Below are positions 1-6,841 of a DNA stretch of 45,350 nt, piece by piece. A model generated the notes under the pieces. The model made no database searches. It was not told the DNA's origin and saw only the letters and a list, made by a program, of their open reading frames with translations. Position numbers and translations under genes: made by a program. Source of the DNA: a virus. The stretch's first letter is position 1. Each line of letters starts with the position of its first letter. The stretch lies in IMG/VR virus record IMGVR_UViG_3300031841_004244, positions 1-45,350 of that record, one strand, 5' to 3'.

Positions 1-2
1 TG

Positions 3-104
3 TCAATGGATGGTTTTGAAAGTTTGTGGGAAGGCGAAAGAATTACAGGCGCCGAACGACCACATCTTCGATTGGTAAAGGATGGTTCTCACTATGAACA
101 CTGA
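3..104 (+). CDS. C-terminal fragment of an unknown protein (cut by window start)
   Basis: An open frame runs from the first bases to TGA at 102-104 and gives about 33 residues, polar and charged (ESLWEGERITGAERP in the middle). Its 3' end overlaps the start of the next small gene by 11 bp, the packing seen all through this phage. The start lies outside the window. Nothing in the fragment identifies a family. A second frame open to the left edge ends at about position 78 and cannot be excluded. Confidence 0.4.
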   Translation, partial: SMDGFESLWEGERITGAERPHLRLVKDGSHYEH

Positions 105-216
105 ACAATTTGTAGCCATCGTTTGGTGTGTCGTGATGAGCACCGCAATCATCGGTTCTGGTCTTGTTCTGATCGAAGGCCTCTACTATCTTTTTAAACT
201 TTTTACGAAAAAGTGA
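94..216 (+). CDS. Small single-pass membrane protein (40 aa)
   Basis: ATG at 94 opens a 40-residue frame with one hydrophobic segment (about residues 6-34, containing VAIVWCVVM and TAIIGSGLVL) followed by a basic tail (FTKK). It overlaps the preceding gene end. The stop at 214-216 lies directly before a TATAAATA late-promoter box, so it probably closes the upstream transcription unit. Function is unknown; phage microproteins of this shape are commonly inner-membrane proteins. It was called on frame, overlap and hydrophobicity only. Confidence 0.5.
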   Translation: MNTEQFVAIVWCVVMSTAIIGSGLVLIEGLYYLFKLFTKK

Positions 217-224
217 TATAAATA
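217..224 (+). promoter_or_regulatory. T4-type late promoter (TATAAATA)
   Basis: An exact TATAAATA octamer, the T4 late-promoter -10 box recognised by gp55-type sigma factors, sits directly after a stop codon and 52 bp before the lipoprotein gene at 277. Expected initiation about 6 bp downstream falls at the base of a perfect 7-bp hairpin (231-247). No -35 is needed for this promoter class. Five other exact copies also sit at gene boundaries in this window. Confidence 0.65.
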
Positions 225-230
225 CTTATC

Positions 231-247
231 CATCTAACGTTTAGATG
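231..247 (+). promoter_or_regulatory. Hairpin at the predicted 5' end of the lipoprotein mRNA
   Basis: CATCTAA (231-237) and TTAGATG (241-247) form a perfect 7-bp stem with a 3-nt loop. It begins one base after the expected start site of the late promoter at 217-224. A hairpin at the extreme 5' end would protect the transcript from 5'-dependent decay; this role is inferred. Confidence 0.45.
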
Positions 248-276
248 GTCGCATTATTCATTATGAAAGGAAATCT

Positions 277-516
277 ATGAACGCGAAAACTTTTACAAAG
301 TGCCTTGCACTTGGAATCCTAGCCTTGGCGACTGGCTGTACTTCGAATCGCCATACATTCCAAAACGAAGACGGTTCGGTTTCTGCCCTTGAGCAATCGA
401 CTCGATTCAACTGGAGAAACCTTCAGTTTGAAACTGATCACTACTGGACTCCTGATGCTCACACAAATCAGGATCGTCGGCAACGCGGCCCTCGCCCTGA
501 GCGACAGTCGAGGTAA
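277..516 (+). CDS. Small lipoprotein (79 aa)
   Basis: The N-terminus is a classic lipoprotein signal peptide: MNAKTFTK basic start, hydrophobic CLALGILAL, and lipobox LATGC, predicting lipidation at Cys21 and export by Sec and signal peptidase II. The mature part (about 58 aa) is polar with Trp/Tyr and an Arg-rich end. A Shine-Dalgarno (GAAAGGAAA) precedes the ATG, and a TATAAATA late promoter lies upstream, so it is probably made late. Possible roles are an outer-membrane spanin subunit or a superinfection-exclusion lipoprotein. No partner i-spanin is evident next to it, although the next two genes encode membrane proteins. Confidence 0.7.
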   Translation: MNAKTFTKCLALGILALATGCTSNRHTFQNEDGSVSALEQSTRFNWRNLQFETDHYWTPDAHTNQDRRQRGPRPERQSR

Positions 517-519
517 CCG

Positions 520-702
520 ATGAAGTCAAACACCATTTTGGTGATCTTGATGCTTGTGCTGGTGGCTTCTTTGCCACTAGCCGGCATCTGGTCATTTAAC
601 ACGTTGTTCAATCTTGGCATTCAATACACATTTGCAACTTGGTCTGCAATGTTGTTCTTGATGCTTCTTTTTGTACCTAAAAAAACTGGAGATAGCAAAT
701 GA
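520..702 (+). CDS. Two-pass small membrane protein (60 aa)
   Basis: Starts 4 bp after the lipoprotein stop. Two hydrophobic helices are visible, about residues 5-25 (ILVILMLVLVASLPLAGIW) and 34-53 (IQYTFATWSAMLFLMLLF), joined by a short loop and followed by a KKTGDSK tail. The last codons overlap the next gene by ATGA (699-702), suggesting translational coupling. The function is not recognised. Size and topology would fit a holin or antiholin, but the sequence does not prove it. Confidence 0.6.
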   Translation: MKSNTILVILMLVLVASLPLAGIWSFNTLFNLGIQYTFATWSAMLFLMLLFVPKKTGDSK

Positions 703-962
703 TCTGTGATGTTCTTACGATTGGGTTTTCTTTTGTTTTTGGTTTAGCAGTGATTGTAGAAGTGGTTCATCAAATCGCTTCTCTTGCAAACACTCAAGAC
801 TTTGCGAAAGATGGCCCACTGGCTATTATGTTTGAAGCGTTCAAGGTTTTGGTTCAGAAGACTGTGATTGGTTGTACCGTCATAATCAAAGCCCATAACA
901 AATTGACCACCAACGTTTCGTCTGCGGTCAAAAAACTTTTCAAACGAAAAACAGAAAATTGA
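699..962 (+). CDS. Membrane-anchored unknown protein (87 aa)
   Basis: Coupled to the upstream gene by an ATGA overlap. It has a hydrophobic N-terminal segment (about residues 5-28), then an amphipathic stretch and a strongly basic C-terminus (KKLFKRKTEN). A second weaker hydrophobic stretch lies near residues 55-65 (TVIGCTVII). It forms a three-gene membrane/lipoprotein operon with the genes at 277 and 520. The family is unknown. Confidence 0.55.
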   Translation: MICDVLTIGFSFVFGLAVIVEVVHQIASLANTQDFAKDGPLAIMFEAFKVLVQKTVIGCTVIIKAHNKLTTNVSSAVKKLFKRKTEN

Positions 963-963
963 C

Positions 964-992
964 TTGCAAGGTCTTCATTTTACCTACATAAT
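964..992 (+). promoter_or_regulatory. Sigma70-like promoter (TTGCAA-N17-CATAAT)
   Basis: TTGCAA (964-969) and CATAAT (987-992) are separated by 17 bp, just after the stop at 962. Predicted initiation near 999-1000 coincides with a GTG that opens the next frame, so the message may start at, or one base before, its start codon. Confidence 0.5.
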
Positions 993-999
993 GTAGAAA

Positions 1000-1203
1000 G
1001 TGAAATGGAGACCTTTTTTAATTTGGTACCTACGACTGGCTAGAAACTGGTCAGATCCTTTCTGTCTCACTAGAAAAGAAAAAAACCGCAAAAAGATTTC
1101 ACTCGAACTTCGAGGAGAAAATCCTTTTGAAAGTCTTGACAGACTCAAACGTGAAGTGTATAGTTTCGATAAGAAACAAGGAGTTGATAATGACAACCAG
1201 TGA
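1000..1203 (+). CDS. Possible leaderless small basic protein (67 aa, GTG start)
   Basis: The frame from GTG at 1000 encodes a 67-residue basic polypeptide with an aromatic N-terminus (KWRPFLIWYLRLARNW) and a charged second half. It overlaps the next gene by 14 bp at its 3' end. There is no Shine-Dalgarno, but the promoter at 964-992 places +1 on or next to this GTG. An in-frame ATG is not available. Without homology this could be a chance frame in the leader of the next gene; the promoter position is the main support. Confidence 0.4.
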   Translation: MKWRPFLIWYLRLARNWSDPFCLTRKEKNRKKISLELRGENPFESLDRLKREVYSFDKKQGVDNDNQ

Positions 1204-1777
1204 AAACAAAAAGTACATTGACTTTACCCCTGCTGCACGAAACGAATCGGCAGATGAATTGCATGACTCAGTAACGTATTTTCCTCTTCGGGGATTGTTC
1301 ACTGGTCACTTTCATTTGTTCACTGGCAGCGAAGCAGACGAATCTGTTTACGAGCGACCAGCAGACTTTGTGAGACTTGTGGTTGAGTATGATCAATCTG
1401 GTCAACCAAGTGTTGTGACATTTGAAGTCTTGGACGATCAAGACACATGGCAAGACATTACGAACGATGCTGATGATACAGCCTTGTTGAATGCTTTTGA
1501 ACCATGGATTGAAGAGTTCTATAGCACGTTCATGTTTGTTACAAGCCCTGATGATTGGGAAGTTCTTGACGAAGAGATTGTTCCTGAGAATGTCGATGAT
1601 GTTCCTGGCCAACAAATCTTCAACTTCAACAATGATGGTGATGTGTACTTGAACACCAATAAAGATCAATGTTGCAAAAAGAAAGTTTGCGAAAAAGAAC
1701 AGTGTTGCGATGTGGATCCAACACCTTGGCAAGAAATTGAAAATGACGAGTATCTTCGATACAATGGTCACCTTTGA
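1190..1777 (+). CDS. Acidic unknown protein with a cysteine cluster (195 aa)
   Basis: The ATG at 1190 is chosen because AAGGAG lies 8 bp upstream; the longer frame starting at 1127 has no such site. The protein is strongly acidic. A Cys-rich patch (CCKKKVCEKEQCC, about residues 159-171) holds five cysteines in 13 residues, suggestive of metal binding or disulfides. The rest contains DDQDTW and DDWEVLDEE acidic segments. It lies directly upstream of another acidic small protein in the same operon. No family is recognised. Confidence 0.65.
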   Translation: MTTSENKKYIDFTPAARNESADELHDSVTYFPLRGLFTGHFHLFTGSEADESVYERPADFVRLVVEYDQSGQPSVVTFEVLDDQDTWQDITNDADDTALLNAFEPWIEEFYSTFMFVTSPDDWEVLDEEIVPENVDDVPGQQIFNFNNDGDVYLNTNKDQCCKKKVCEKEQCCDVDPTPWQEIENDEYLRYNGHL

Positions 1778-1784
1778 GGAGTAA

Positions 1785-2114
1785 ATGATGATTACTGAAA
1801 AAACTGAAATTTCTGATTCGATGAACAAAGTGATCGGTTTGATTCCAGAAGTTGAAAAACTTTTCGACAATTACAATCCAGACGAGTTTGATGCTGAAGG
1901 TGTTCAAAGTGTTGGTGATCTGATTCTTGAAATGGTTGTTCGATTCGCCATCGCAAAGAATCAACCCGAAGGATACTTCACCGACAGTGAGTATCAAGAA
2001 ATGGAATGGTCAATCAAGCCACGACTTCAAGCACTGAGTTCAAATATTAAGAAGTATGGCTATACTGCCATCTGTCGTGAAGACGATGAGTGGCTTGATC
2101 AGACAATTGACTAA
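1785..2114 (+). CDS. Acidic helical unknown protein (109 aa)
   Basis: GAGGAG sits a few bases before a double ATG (1785, 1788); either could start. The product is acidic and probably all-helical (segments IPEVEKLFDNYN, GDLILEMVVRFAIAK). It shares an operon with the 195-aa acidic protein, and a hairpin-rich region with a terminator follows. The function is unknown. Confidence 0.65.
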   Translation: MMITEKTEISDSMNKVIGLIPEVEKLFDNYNPDEFDAEGVQSVGDLILEMVVRFAIAKNQPEGYFTDSEYQEMEWSIKPRLQALSSNIKKYGYTAICREDDEWLDQTID

Positions 2115-2136
2115 GTAAGGTAAACTATGTAGGAGC

Positions 2137-2238
2137 AGAGGTGCTTGTCACCTCACGAGATGCCTTTCTCGATAAACAGGCTTTCCCAGTGACGGAGAGT
2201 GAAGTCACCAAACAGCGTCCTTGATGGACGCTGTTTTT
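2137..2238 (+). ncRNA. Candidate structured RNA: three hairpins plus terminator
   Basis: Between the stop at 2114 and the ATG at 2253 there are four consecutive perfect inverted repeats. They are GAGGTG/CACCTC (2138-2143 with 2149-2154), CGAGA/TCTCG (2156-2160 with 2167-2171), GTGAC/GTCAC (2189-2193 with 2204-2208), and an 11-bp terminator stem (2210-2236). No protein frame with a start fits here. The arrangement looks like a small phage RNA or a structured 3' UTR. No good promoter was found directly upstream, so the RNA may be processed from the upstream mRNA. Confidence 0.4.
2210..2238 (+). terminator. Rho-independent terminator
   Basis: AAACAGCGTCC (2210-2220), loop TTGAT, and GGACGCTGTTT (2226-2236) form an 11-bp perfect stem running into five T residues. 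It ends the upstream acidic-protein operon. A late promoter box follows within 2 bp, so it insulates the next gene. Confidence 0.8.
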
Positions 2239-2239
2239 G

Positions 2240-2247
2240 TATAAATA
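2240..2247 (+). promoter_or_regulatory. T4-type late promoter (TATAAATA) abutting the start codon
   Basis: Exact TATAAATA right after the terminator, with only 5 bp between its last base and the ATG at 2253. With T4-like spacing the first transcribed base would be the A of the ATG, and there is no Shine-Dalgarno, so the message looks leaderless. Confidence 0.6.
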
Positions 2248-2252
2248 CTGGC

Positions 2253-3704
2253 ATGGCAGAATATCAAGGCAAAGAAGTAGAATTAGATAATCCTTTTCGC
2301 TTACCGAAAGGCTCAGACAAAAAGTTTGGCGTCTACGTTAAGAACAAAAAGGGTAATGTGGTCAAGGTTGAGTTTGGTGATCCAAACATGGAAATCAAAC
2401 GTGATGACCCAGAAAGACTAAAAAACTTTCGTGCCAGACACAACTGCGATCAAAAGAAAGACAAGACAAAAGCAGGGTACTGGTCTTGCAAATTCTGGGA
2501 GAAGGGCAAGTCTGTGTCTGATCTCCTCAAAGACGAAAAAGAAGGATGTGGCTGCGGCTGCAATAGTTGTATGAAAGAACAAAAGATTCGAACACAGGTT
2601 GAGTTTGACACTCTCAAAGACGCTATAAAGAGCGTGAAGTTTCATCCAACAAGAGACAAGGGGCGTGAAGTCGCAATCTATCTAATTCCAGCATCAAAGA
2701 GAACGATGCGTACCTCAGCAGAAAGGCCGTCAGGAAAACAAGTGGGTTCTGTCGATTTCCTGAAAAAGGGAGTATACACCCCAGTCACCTTACCAAATGG
2801 GCCTTTCGAAAAGATTCTCAAGGCAAAAGGTGCAAAGCGTGTTGCCACAGTAAAGAACGTAGATGGCAAAACCAAAGTCTTCAAAGAACAAAAACTCAAA
2901 GCAACACCACAGAAAAAGTTTCGTGGTCGTTCGCCTGGTGTGAAGAAGACAACAGGTCACAGCCTACGTTTCAAAGTAACCTCTAAACTAGCACAGAAGA
3001 TGCAAGAGATTCTGTCTGGCGAAGACAAGGCTGAACTCAAGAGATACAACCGTCTTGTCACAAGCACCGACATTGACGGTGACGAAGTTGTTCTAACCTT
3101 TGGCTCTGCTGGGGCAAGAACAAAGGTGACACAGATGCTTAAAGAGTCGCAGGTAAACGAGACACGTTATCCTAATGCAGCAGCCGCTCTAAGAGAACTT
3201 AAAGAATCTCATAGAGGTCTAGATGTTGAATACAGCAGAGGAACGCTTTTTGTTGAGTCTTCATCTTTAACCATAGATACCATCACAACAAGAAACGTGG
3301 TTGCAAACACCGTTAAACGAATTTTTGAAAGAAATGGTGTTGATGGTATTAAAGTTGTGTTTGAAGACTTTAGACTAGAGGATCTGCAACTTGCACAATC
3401 AAGAGCAAGATTCTTTTCCGAAAAAAAAAATCCTAAAGACACAAAGTATTATACCAAATCGGGCAAGATAAAGAAATCACCAGAAGACAAAGAAACTGGT
3501 TTGCCTAAAAAGTATGTTTCAAGAATGACAAAGGCTGATGCAAAACAAAAAGCAGCCGAAATCAAAGCAAGAAAGAAATTTGGCAAAGATGATCCTCGCA
3601 GATACGAACCAACCGATGTTGATAAGAAGTATGCAGGCACAGGTCAAAAATCAAAGCACACTAAGAAGTATGAAAAAATGTTTGGAAAGAAGGGTAGCAA
3701 ATGA
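2253..3704 (+). CDS. Conserved T4-like marine-phage protein, multi-domain, function unknown (483 aa)
   Basis: An earlier in-frame GTG at 2199 lies inside the terminator hairpin, so the ATG at 2253 (MAEYQGKEVEL) is preferred. The N-terminal ~95 residues carry a motif familiar from marine phage proteins: GDPNMEIKRDDPERLKNFRARHNC, then KKDKTKAGYWSCKFW, with conserved cysteines suggesting a small metal site. A CGCGCNSC cluster follows. The middle is lysine-rich. The C-terminal ~85 residues (YYTKSGKIKKSPEDKETG to the KKYEKMFGKK end) resemble another short phage module often joined to other domains (DUF5872-like, from memory). It is expressed from a late promoter, so a virion or head-associated role is likely but unproven. 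Confidence 0.65.
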   Translation: MAEYQGKEVELDNPFRLPKGSDKKFGVYVKNKKGNVVKVEFGDPNMEIKRDDPERLKNFRARHNCDQKKDKTKAGYWSCKFWEKGKSVSDLLKDEKEGCGCGCNSCMKEQKIRTQVEFDTLKDAIKSVKFHPTRDKGREVAIYLIPASKRTMRTSAERPSGKQVGSVDFLKKGVYTPVTLPNGPFEKILKAKGAKRVATVKNVDGKTKVFKEQKLKATPQKKFRGRSPGVKKTTGHSLRFKVTSKLAQKMQEILSGEDKAELKRYNRLVTSTDIDGDEVVLTFGSAGARTKVTQMLKESQVNETRYPNAAAALRELKESHRGLDVEYSRGTLFVESSSLTIDTITTRNVVANTVKRIFERNGVDGIKVVFEDFRLEDLQLAQSRARFFSEKKNPKDTKYYTKSGKIKKSPEDKETGLPKKYVSRMTKADAKQKAAEIKARKKFGKDDPRRYEPTDVDKKYAGTGQKSKHTKKYEKMFGKKGSK

Positions 3705-3979
3705 ACTTTTTCGAAGGTAAAATCAAAGGTCTAACAAACAAAGCAAAAGCAACTGGTGTTCCATACAACATTCTAAAGAAAGTTTATGATCGTGGTATGG
3801 CAGCATGGACTGGTGGTCACAGACCAGGCATCGGTCAACACCAATGGGCGTTTGCAAGAGTGAACTCTTTTCTAACTGGTGGTAAAACACAGAAGACAGC
3901 CGACAAAGACTTGTGGGCTAAGGTGCCTGAGGGTGCTAAAAGAGGTGCGAAAAAGGGTGCAAAAAAAGGTAAGAAGTAA
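3701..3979 (+). CDS. DUF5824-like small basic phage protein (92 aa)
   Basis: ATGA overlap with the preceding gene. It holds the widespread phage motif GVPYNILKKVYDRGMAAWTGGHRPG, then QWAFARVNSFLTGGKTQKTADKDLW, found alone or fused in many marine phages; the name DUF5824 is from memory. The tail is a lysine/glycine repeat (AKRGAKKGAKKGKK) that could bind DNA. It sits between two probable virion proteins, which points to a head or packaged role. No enzymatic function is known. Confidence 0.7.
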   Translation: MNFFEGKIKGLTNKAKATGVPYNILKKVYDRGMAAWTGGHRPGIGQHQWAFARVNSFLTGGKTQKTADKDLWAKVPEGAKRGAKKGAKKGKK

Positions 3980-4650
3980 TGTACTGGAAACAAAACAAAG
4001 ATTATTTGAGTGAAAGTTATCTCGCCGAAAAAATTCCACCCCCGTTTAGAAGACCAGATTTTGATTCAAAACCTGGTCCAGCAAAAAAGCCTTGGTGGAA
4101 AAGATTGTTTGGTGATGGTAGACCGGTGAGAAGAACACCGCAGATCACAACGGCAAGCGATAATGATCGACTTTTCGAATTATTTAGGCAACTCATGAGG
4201 GAAACAAATAGAACAGCAAGAAGAACCCGTTCCCTTGCGTATGAATGGTATCTTGTTTTGCGAGAATTAACTAGCAGCAACAGTCAATCATGGCAAAGAT
4301 TTCTTCGGGGGTTTGAACAGACAAACTGGCAATTTCAAAATCTTCCAGACGAAGTTCTTGGTTTTATAAACAATGTGAATGATTATTTTGCAAATCTTCG
4401 TTCGGCACTTTCTCAATTTGCTAATGGTGAAATTTCATATGCCTCATTACATGAACAAATCGATGAAATCATAGAACTTTTTGAAGAATTGAGAGGTGGT
4501 CGTTATTTCGATAGCAACCAAATGGCAAATGGTTATAATGTACCAATTTGGATGAGAGATGTAGATCCTGAAGTTTATGAGTACATTAGTCAGTTGTATG
4601 TGCTTCTAAGAGAACTTAAAAGAATTGACCAAAGAAACTTGTCAAGATGA
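3979..4650 (+). CDS. Helical unknown protein with capsid-targeting-like N-terminus (223 aa)
   Basis: The stop of the previous gene shares a base with this ATG. The N-terminus MYWKQNKDYLSESYLAEK contains two LxE sites (YLSE, YLAE) like those at which the T4 prohead protease removes capsid-targeting sequences. The remainder is rich in Arg and predicted helix (RQLMRETNRTARRTRS; DEIIELFEELR). A linker with PPPFRRP and PGPAKKPWW lies near residues 20-45. A proteolytically trimmed internal head protein is the best guess. ATGA overlap with the next gene. Confidence 0.55.
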   Translation: MYWKQNKDYLSESYLAEKIPPPFRRPDFDSKPGPAKKPWWKRLFGDGRPVRRTPQITTASDNDRLFELFRQLMRETNRTARRTRSLAYEWYLVLRELTSSNSQSWQRFLRGFEQTNWQFQNLPDEVLGFINNVNDYFANLRSALSQFANGEISYASLHEQIDEIIELFEELRGGRYFDSNQMANGYNVPIWMRDVDPEVYEYISQLYVLLRELKRIDQRNLSR

Positions 4651-4937
4651 ATCTAAAAAGTTTTAAAGACCACTTCAACGAAGCCTGCTGGGATGGCTAC
4701 AAACAAGTTGGTATGAAAAAGAAAGGCAAACGCATGGTACCAAACTGTGTGCCAGAGTCTTCAAAAACCAACGAAAGAAAACTTACTAAAGTCGAACTCA
4801 AAGATCGTGAGAAGTATGTCAAGAAGTTGAAGCCAAAACTCAAAGACTTCAAAAAAAGATATGGCGACGAAGAGGGCAAAGGCGTGATGTATGCCGTAGC
4901 CACGAACTTGGCAAAGAAAAAATCTAAAAAAGACTAG
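4647..4937 (+). CDS. Conserved small phage protein, possible packaged protein (96 aa)
   Basis: Coupled by ATGA to the gene before. The start MNLKSFKDHFNEA resembles a capsid-targeting sequence (FKxxFNE). It is followed by the recurrent phage motif CWDGYKQVGMKKKGKRMVPNC and a basic C-terminal segment (KKLKPKLKDFKKRYGDEEGKGVMYAVATNLAKKK) also frequent in marine T4-like phages. Overall it is very basic. Likely a DNA-associated internal head protein; no biochemical role is known. Confidence 0.65.
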   Translation: MNLKSFKDHFNEACWDGYKQVGMKKKGKRMVPNCVPESSKTNERKLTKVELKDREKYVKKLKPKLKDFKKRYGDEEGKGVMYAVATNLAKKKSKKD

Positions 4938-4963
4938 ACATTAATACAAAATGAAGGTATTAT
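4935..4963 (+). promoter_or_regulatory. Sigma70-like promoter abutting a start codon (TAGACA-N17-TATTAT)
   Basis: TAGACA at 4935-4940 and TATTAT at 4958-4963 are 17 bp apart. Initiation 7 bp past the -10 falls on the A of the ATG at 4970, giving a leaderless message. The -35 is one base from consensus. Confidence 0.45.
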
Positions 4964-4969
4964 TTGATT

Positions 4970-5161
4970 ATGAACTTAAAGGAATTTCCCATTCGTGTGT
5001 GCGTCTTTGAAGATGTAGAACTTATTCACGAAACAATTGTACACGACGAAGATCAACTGTCTGAAACTCTTCGAGAAGTTTACGAAGAGTACGGCGATGG
5101 TAGTCCGTTTACAAAGTGGAAAAAATATGAACTAAAATTAATGGAAGCAGAACATGAATGA
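4970..5161 (+). CDS. Small acidic unknown protein (63 aa)
   Basis: The ATG at 4970 matches the predicted +1 of the upstream promoter; the slightly longer frame would need a TTG. The product is acidic (EDVELIHETIVHDEDQLSE) and ends KLMEAEHE, overlapping the next gene by 8 bp. It heads a run of five small overlapping genes before the sliding clamp, an early-type arrangement. No family is recognised. Confidence 0.55.
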   Translation: MNLKEFPIRVCVFEDVELIHETIVHDEDQLSETLREVYEEYGDGSPFTKWKKYELKLMEAEHE

Positions 5162-5450
5162 ATTTTATGACTTTCGCTTTCAACAACTGAAAAGCGAAGA
5201 GTGGATTGCAAAGATTGATGGAAAGAAAATTGCAGAAACGAAACTTGCGATTGCAGACAACCCTGTTACTAACCCGTGGTATGTTAATGAGTCTTTTCAA
5301 AAATCTATTACAAAAAGTCTCCAAGAAAGGTATGGAGACAATCTAAATACCCTTATAATAAAGGACCAACTCGAACTCGTAGAAGGATACTTGTTTGAAT
5401 CTTGGAAAAACTACCTGCATGTGCATTCATATTATGAAAGGAGCGAATGA
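5154..5450 (+). CDS. Unknown protein (98 aa)
   Basis: Starts inside the end of the preceding gene and ends in an ATGA overlap with the next. Mixed composition with several aromatic residues (NEFYDFRFQQL; WKNYLHVHSYYERSE). No motif is identified. Its place in a tightly overlapped early cluster and its steady coding character support it as real. Confidence 0.55.
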   Translation: MNEFYDFRFQQLKSEEWIAKIDGKKIAETKLAIADNPVTNPWYVNESFQKSITKSLQERYGDNLNTLIIKDQLELVEGYLFESWKNYLHVHSYYERSE

Positions 5451-5680
5451 TGGGTAATACAACTAGTGGCTTTGGTTTTGGTGGTGCTTCGGTGTCACAG
5501 AACTACAAAGAGCAAATTAACAAAACATATGAAGAACTGAGACTTCTAATTCGTGAAGCGTACGAAGAAGGTATTGCTGAAGGGCGATCTGATAACTTCA
5601 ACGACAGCGACGGCGAAAGATTTGAAAAGACTTTCGTTTCTGAGAAACTAGAGAAAATTCGATACCCAGAACTTCCGTAA
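5447..5680 (+). CDS. Unknown acidic protein with Gly-rich N-terminus (77 aa)
   Basis: Double ATG at 5447/5450 after AAAGGAG. The N-terminus is glycine and serine rich (GNTTSGFGFGGASVSQ), followed by an acidic helical part (YEELRLLIREAYEEGIAEGRSD). It overlaps the next start by one base (TAATG). No family is recognised. Confidence 0.55.
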   Translation: MMGNTTSGFGFGGASVSQNYKEQINKTYEELRLLIREAYEEGIAEGRSDNFNDSDGERFEKTFVSEKLEKIRYPELP

Positions 5681-5883
5681 TGGACTGTCCTGTTAAGAAT
5701 GAGCCTTGTGTTATTGATAAGCAAGGTTATTGTATCGGCTGCTTTCTTACTGAGGAAGAAGCCAAAACTTATCCTACATTAACGGATGAGCAAAAAGAGG
5801 ATCTTCATTACGAACTAGATCTTCGTGCGAAAATTATTGAGATTGCGAGACAACGAAATGACGATGCCAAATCAAACGATTGA
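5680..5883 (+). CDS. DUF1289-like cysteine protein (67 aa)
   Basis: Begins at the A of the previous TAA. The pattern CPVKNEPC, then CIGCFLTEEEAKTYPTLTDEQK, matches the layout of DUF1289: Cys pairs, C-x-G-C, a short Thr/Glu turn, then a TDEQK helix. That family is small, probably metal binding and of unknown function, common in proteobacteria and phages. The C-terminal half is a charged helix. Four cysteines in the first 25 residues support a zinc site. Assignment is by motif recall only. Confidence 0.6.
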   Translation: MDCPVKNEPCVIDKQGYCIGCFLTEEEAKTYPTLTDEQKEDLHYELDLRAKIIEIARQRNDDAKSND

Positions 5884-6130
5884 ATACACCTCAACGGAAA
5901 TGAAAATGAACGGTGAAGTGTTTGCAAGAAAAGAAAATGGTAAGTGGGTTTTAGATCCATTGATTACGTCTGCTCTCACAAAACCTCAAAGAAATGTTTT
6001 AGAAAAAAACTTTGAAAGCCTGGCATCAAACTCGTTTCGTGTTTGCCAGGCTCTTCTTGGTTGTGTTCTTGGGTATGGAGGAACTTTTCCTAAAGATCCT
6101 TCAGAAAAGAACTTTACAAGTGAAAAATAA
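5858..6130 (+). CDS. Unknown protein (90 aa)
   Basis: An upstream GTG in frame lies deep in the preceding gene; ATG at 5858 or 5864 is more likely, and no good Shine-Dalgarno decides between them. It overlaps the DUF1289-like gene by about 25 bp. It contains KENGKWVLDPLITSALTKPQRNVLEKNF and a Cys/Gly stretch (VCQALLGCVLGYGGTFPKD). The last codons contain the -35 of the clamp promoter. The function is not recognised. Confidence 0.5.
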   Translation: MTMPNQTIEYTSTEMKMNGEVFARKENGKWVLDPLITSALTKPQRNVLEKNFESLASNSFRVCQALLGCVLGYGGTFPKDPSEKNFTSEK

Positions 6131-6140
6131 ACCTTATAAT
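6113..6140 (+). promoter_or_regulatory. Sigma70-like promoter for the clamp operon (TTTACA-N16-TATAAT)
   Basis: TTTACA (6113-6118) and a perfect TATAAT (6135-6140) with a 16-bp spacer, 26 bp before the clamp ATG. The leader carries AAGGAG, so this is a conventional early promoter. Confidence 0.7.
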
Positions 6141-6166
6141 GATCGTTAACTAAGGAGAACTTTATA

Positions 6167-6841
6167 ATGCAAATTTCTAGTGAGACACTTGCGATTCTGA
6201 AAAACTTTGCAAGTATCAACTCAAACATCCTGATTAATTCAGGCAACACACTCAAAACAATCTCTCCTGTCAAGAACGTTCTGGCAGAAGCAGTTGTTGA
6301 AGAGAACTTTCCAACATCGTTTGGTATCTTTGATCTAAACAAATTTTTGTCTACGATCAATCTGTTCGCAAATCCAATTCTGAACTTTGATGATAACTTT
6401 GTCACAATCTCTGAATCTGGTCGAACAAACTCTGTGAAGTACTACTACTCAGAGCCTTCATTGCTTACTGTGCCTACCAAAGAACTAAATCTTCCTGACT
6501 TTGTTATCAACTTTGAGTTGAAGCAAACAGACTTTGGTAAACTTACGCAAGCAGCCTCAACATTGAGTCTTCCTGATCTCTCTGTTGAAACACAGGGTGA
6601 CAAGATTGCTCTTCGTGCGTTTGACAAGAGCGACCCGACATCCAATGACTACAGCGTTGTAGTTGGTGATAGCGGAGAGAGTGAGAGTTTCTGTATGATC
6701 TTCAAGGTCGAAAATCTTAAACTTCTTCCTGGTGATTACACTGTAAACATCTGCGAACGAAGCGTTGCGAAATTCAACCACAAAGATCACGATGTCAACT
6801 ATTGTGTCGCATTGGAGCCTGATACTAAGTATGGAAACTAA
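6167..6841 (+). CDS. 45: DNA polymerase sliding clamp, T4 gp45-like (224 aa)
   Basis: Processivity clamp that rings DNA and tethers the phage polymerase. In T4 the trimer also activates late transcription through gp33 and gp55. Length (224) is close to T4 gp45 (228). The N-terminus (ISSETLAILKNFASINSNILI) and the two-domain beta-rich layout with LNKFLSTINLF and FGKLTQAASTLSLPDLS match the gp45 pattern. It opens the replisome operon: the gp44 start overlaps it by 11 bp, and gp62 and RegA follow. A sigma70-like promoter and AAGGAG lie upstream. Assignment is by remembered family pattern plus strong synteny. Confidence 0.88.
   Translation: MQISSETLAILKNFASINSNILINSGNTLKTISPVKNVLAEAVVEENFPTSFGIFDLNKFLSTINLFANPILNFDDNFVTISESGRTNSVKYYYSEPSLLTVPTKELNLPDFVINFELKQTDFGKLTQAASTLSLPDLSVETQGDKIALRAFDKSDPTSNDYSVVVGDSGESESFCMIFKVENLKLLPGDYTVNICERSVAKFNHKDHDVNYCVALEPDTKYGN

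Noticed and set aside
2199-2252. 18-codon N-terminal extension of the gene at 2253 from a GTG
   Set aside because: It would place the coding start inside the terminator stem and upstream of the late promoter box.
6765-6830. Longer N-terminus for the gp44-like protein
   Set aside because: It lies inside the clamp gene in another frame and adds sequence not found in clamp-loader subunits; the ATG at 6831 gives the family-typical start.
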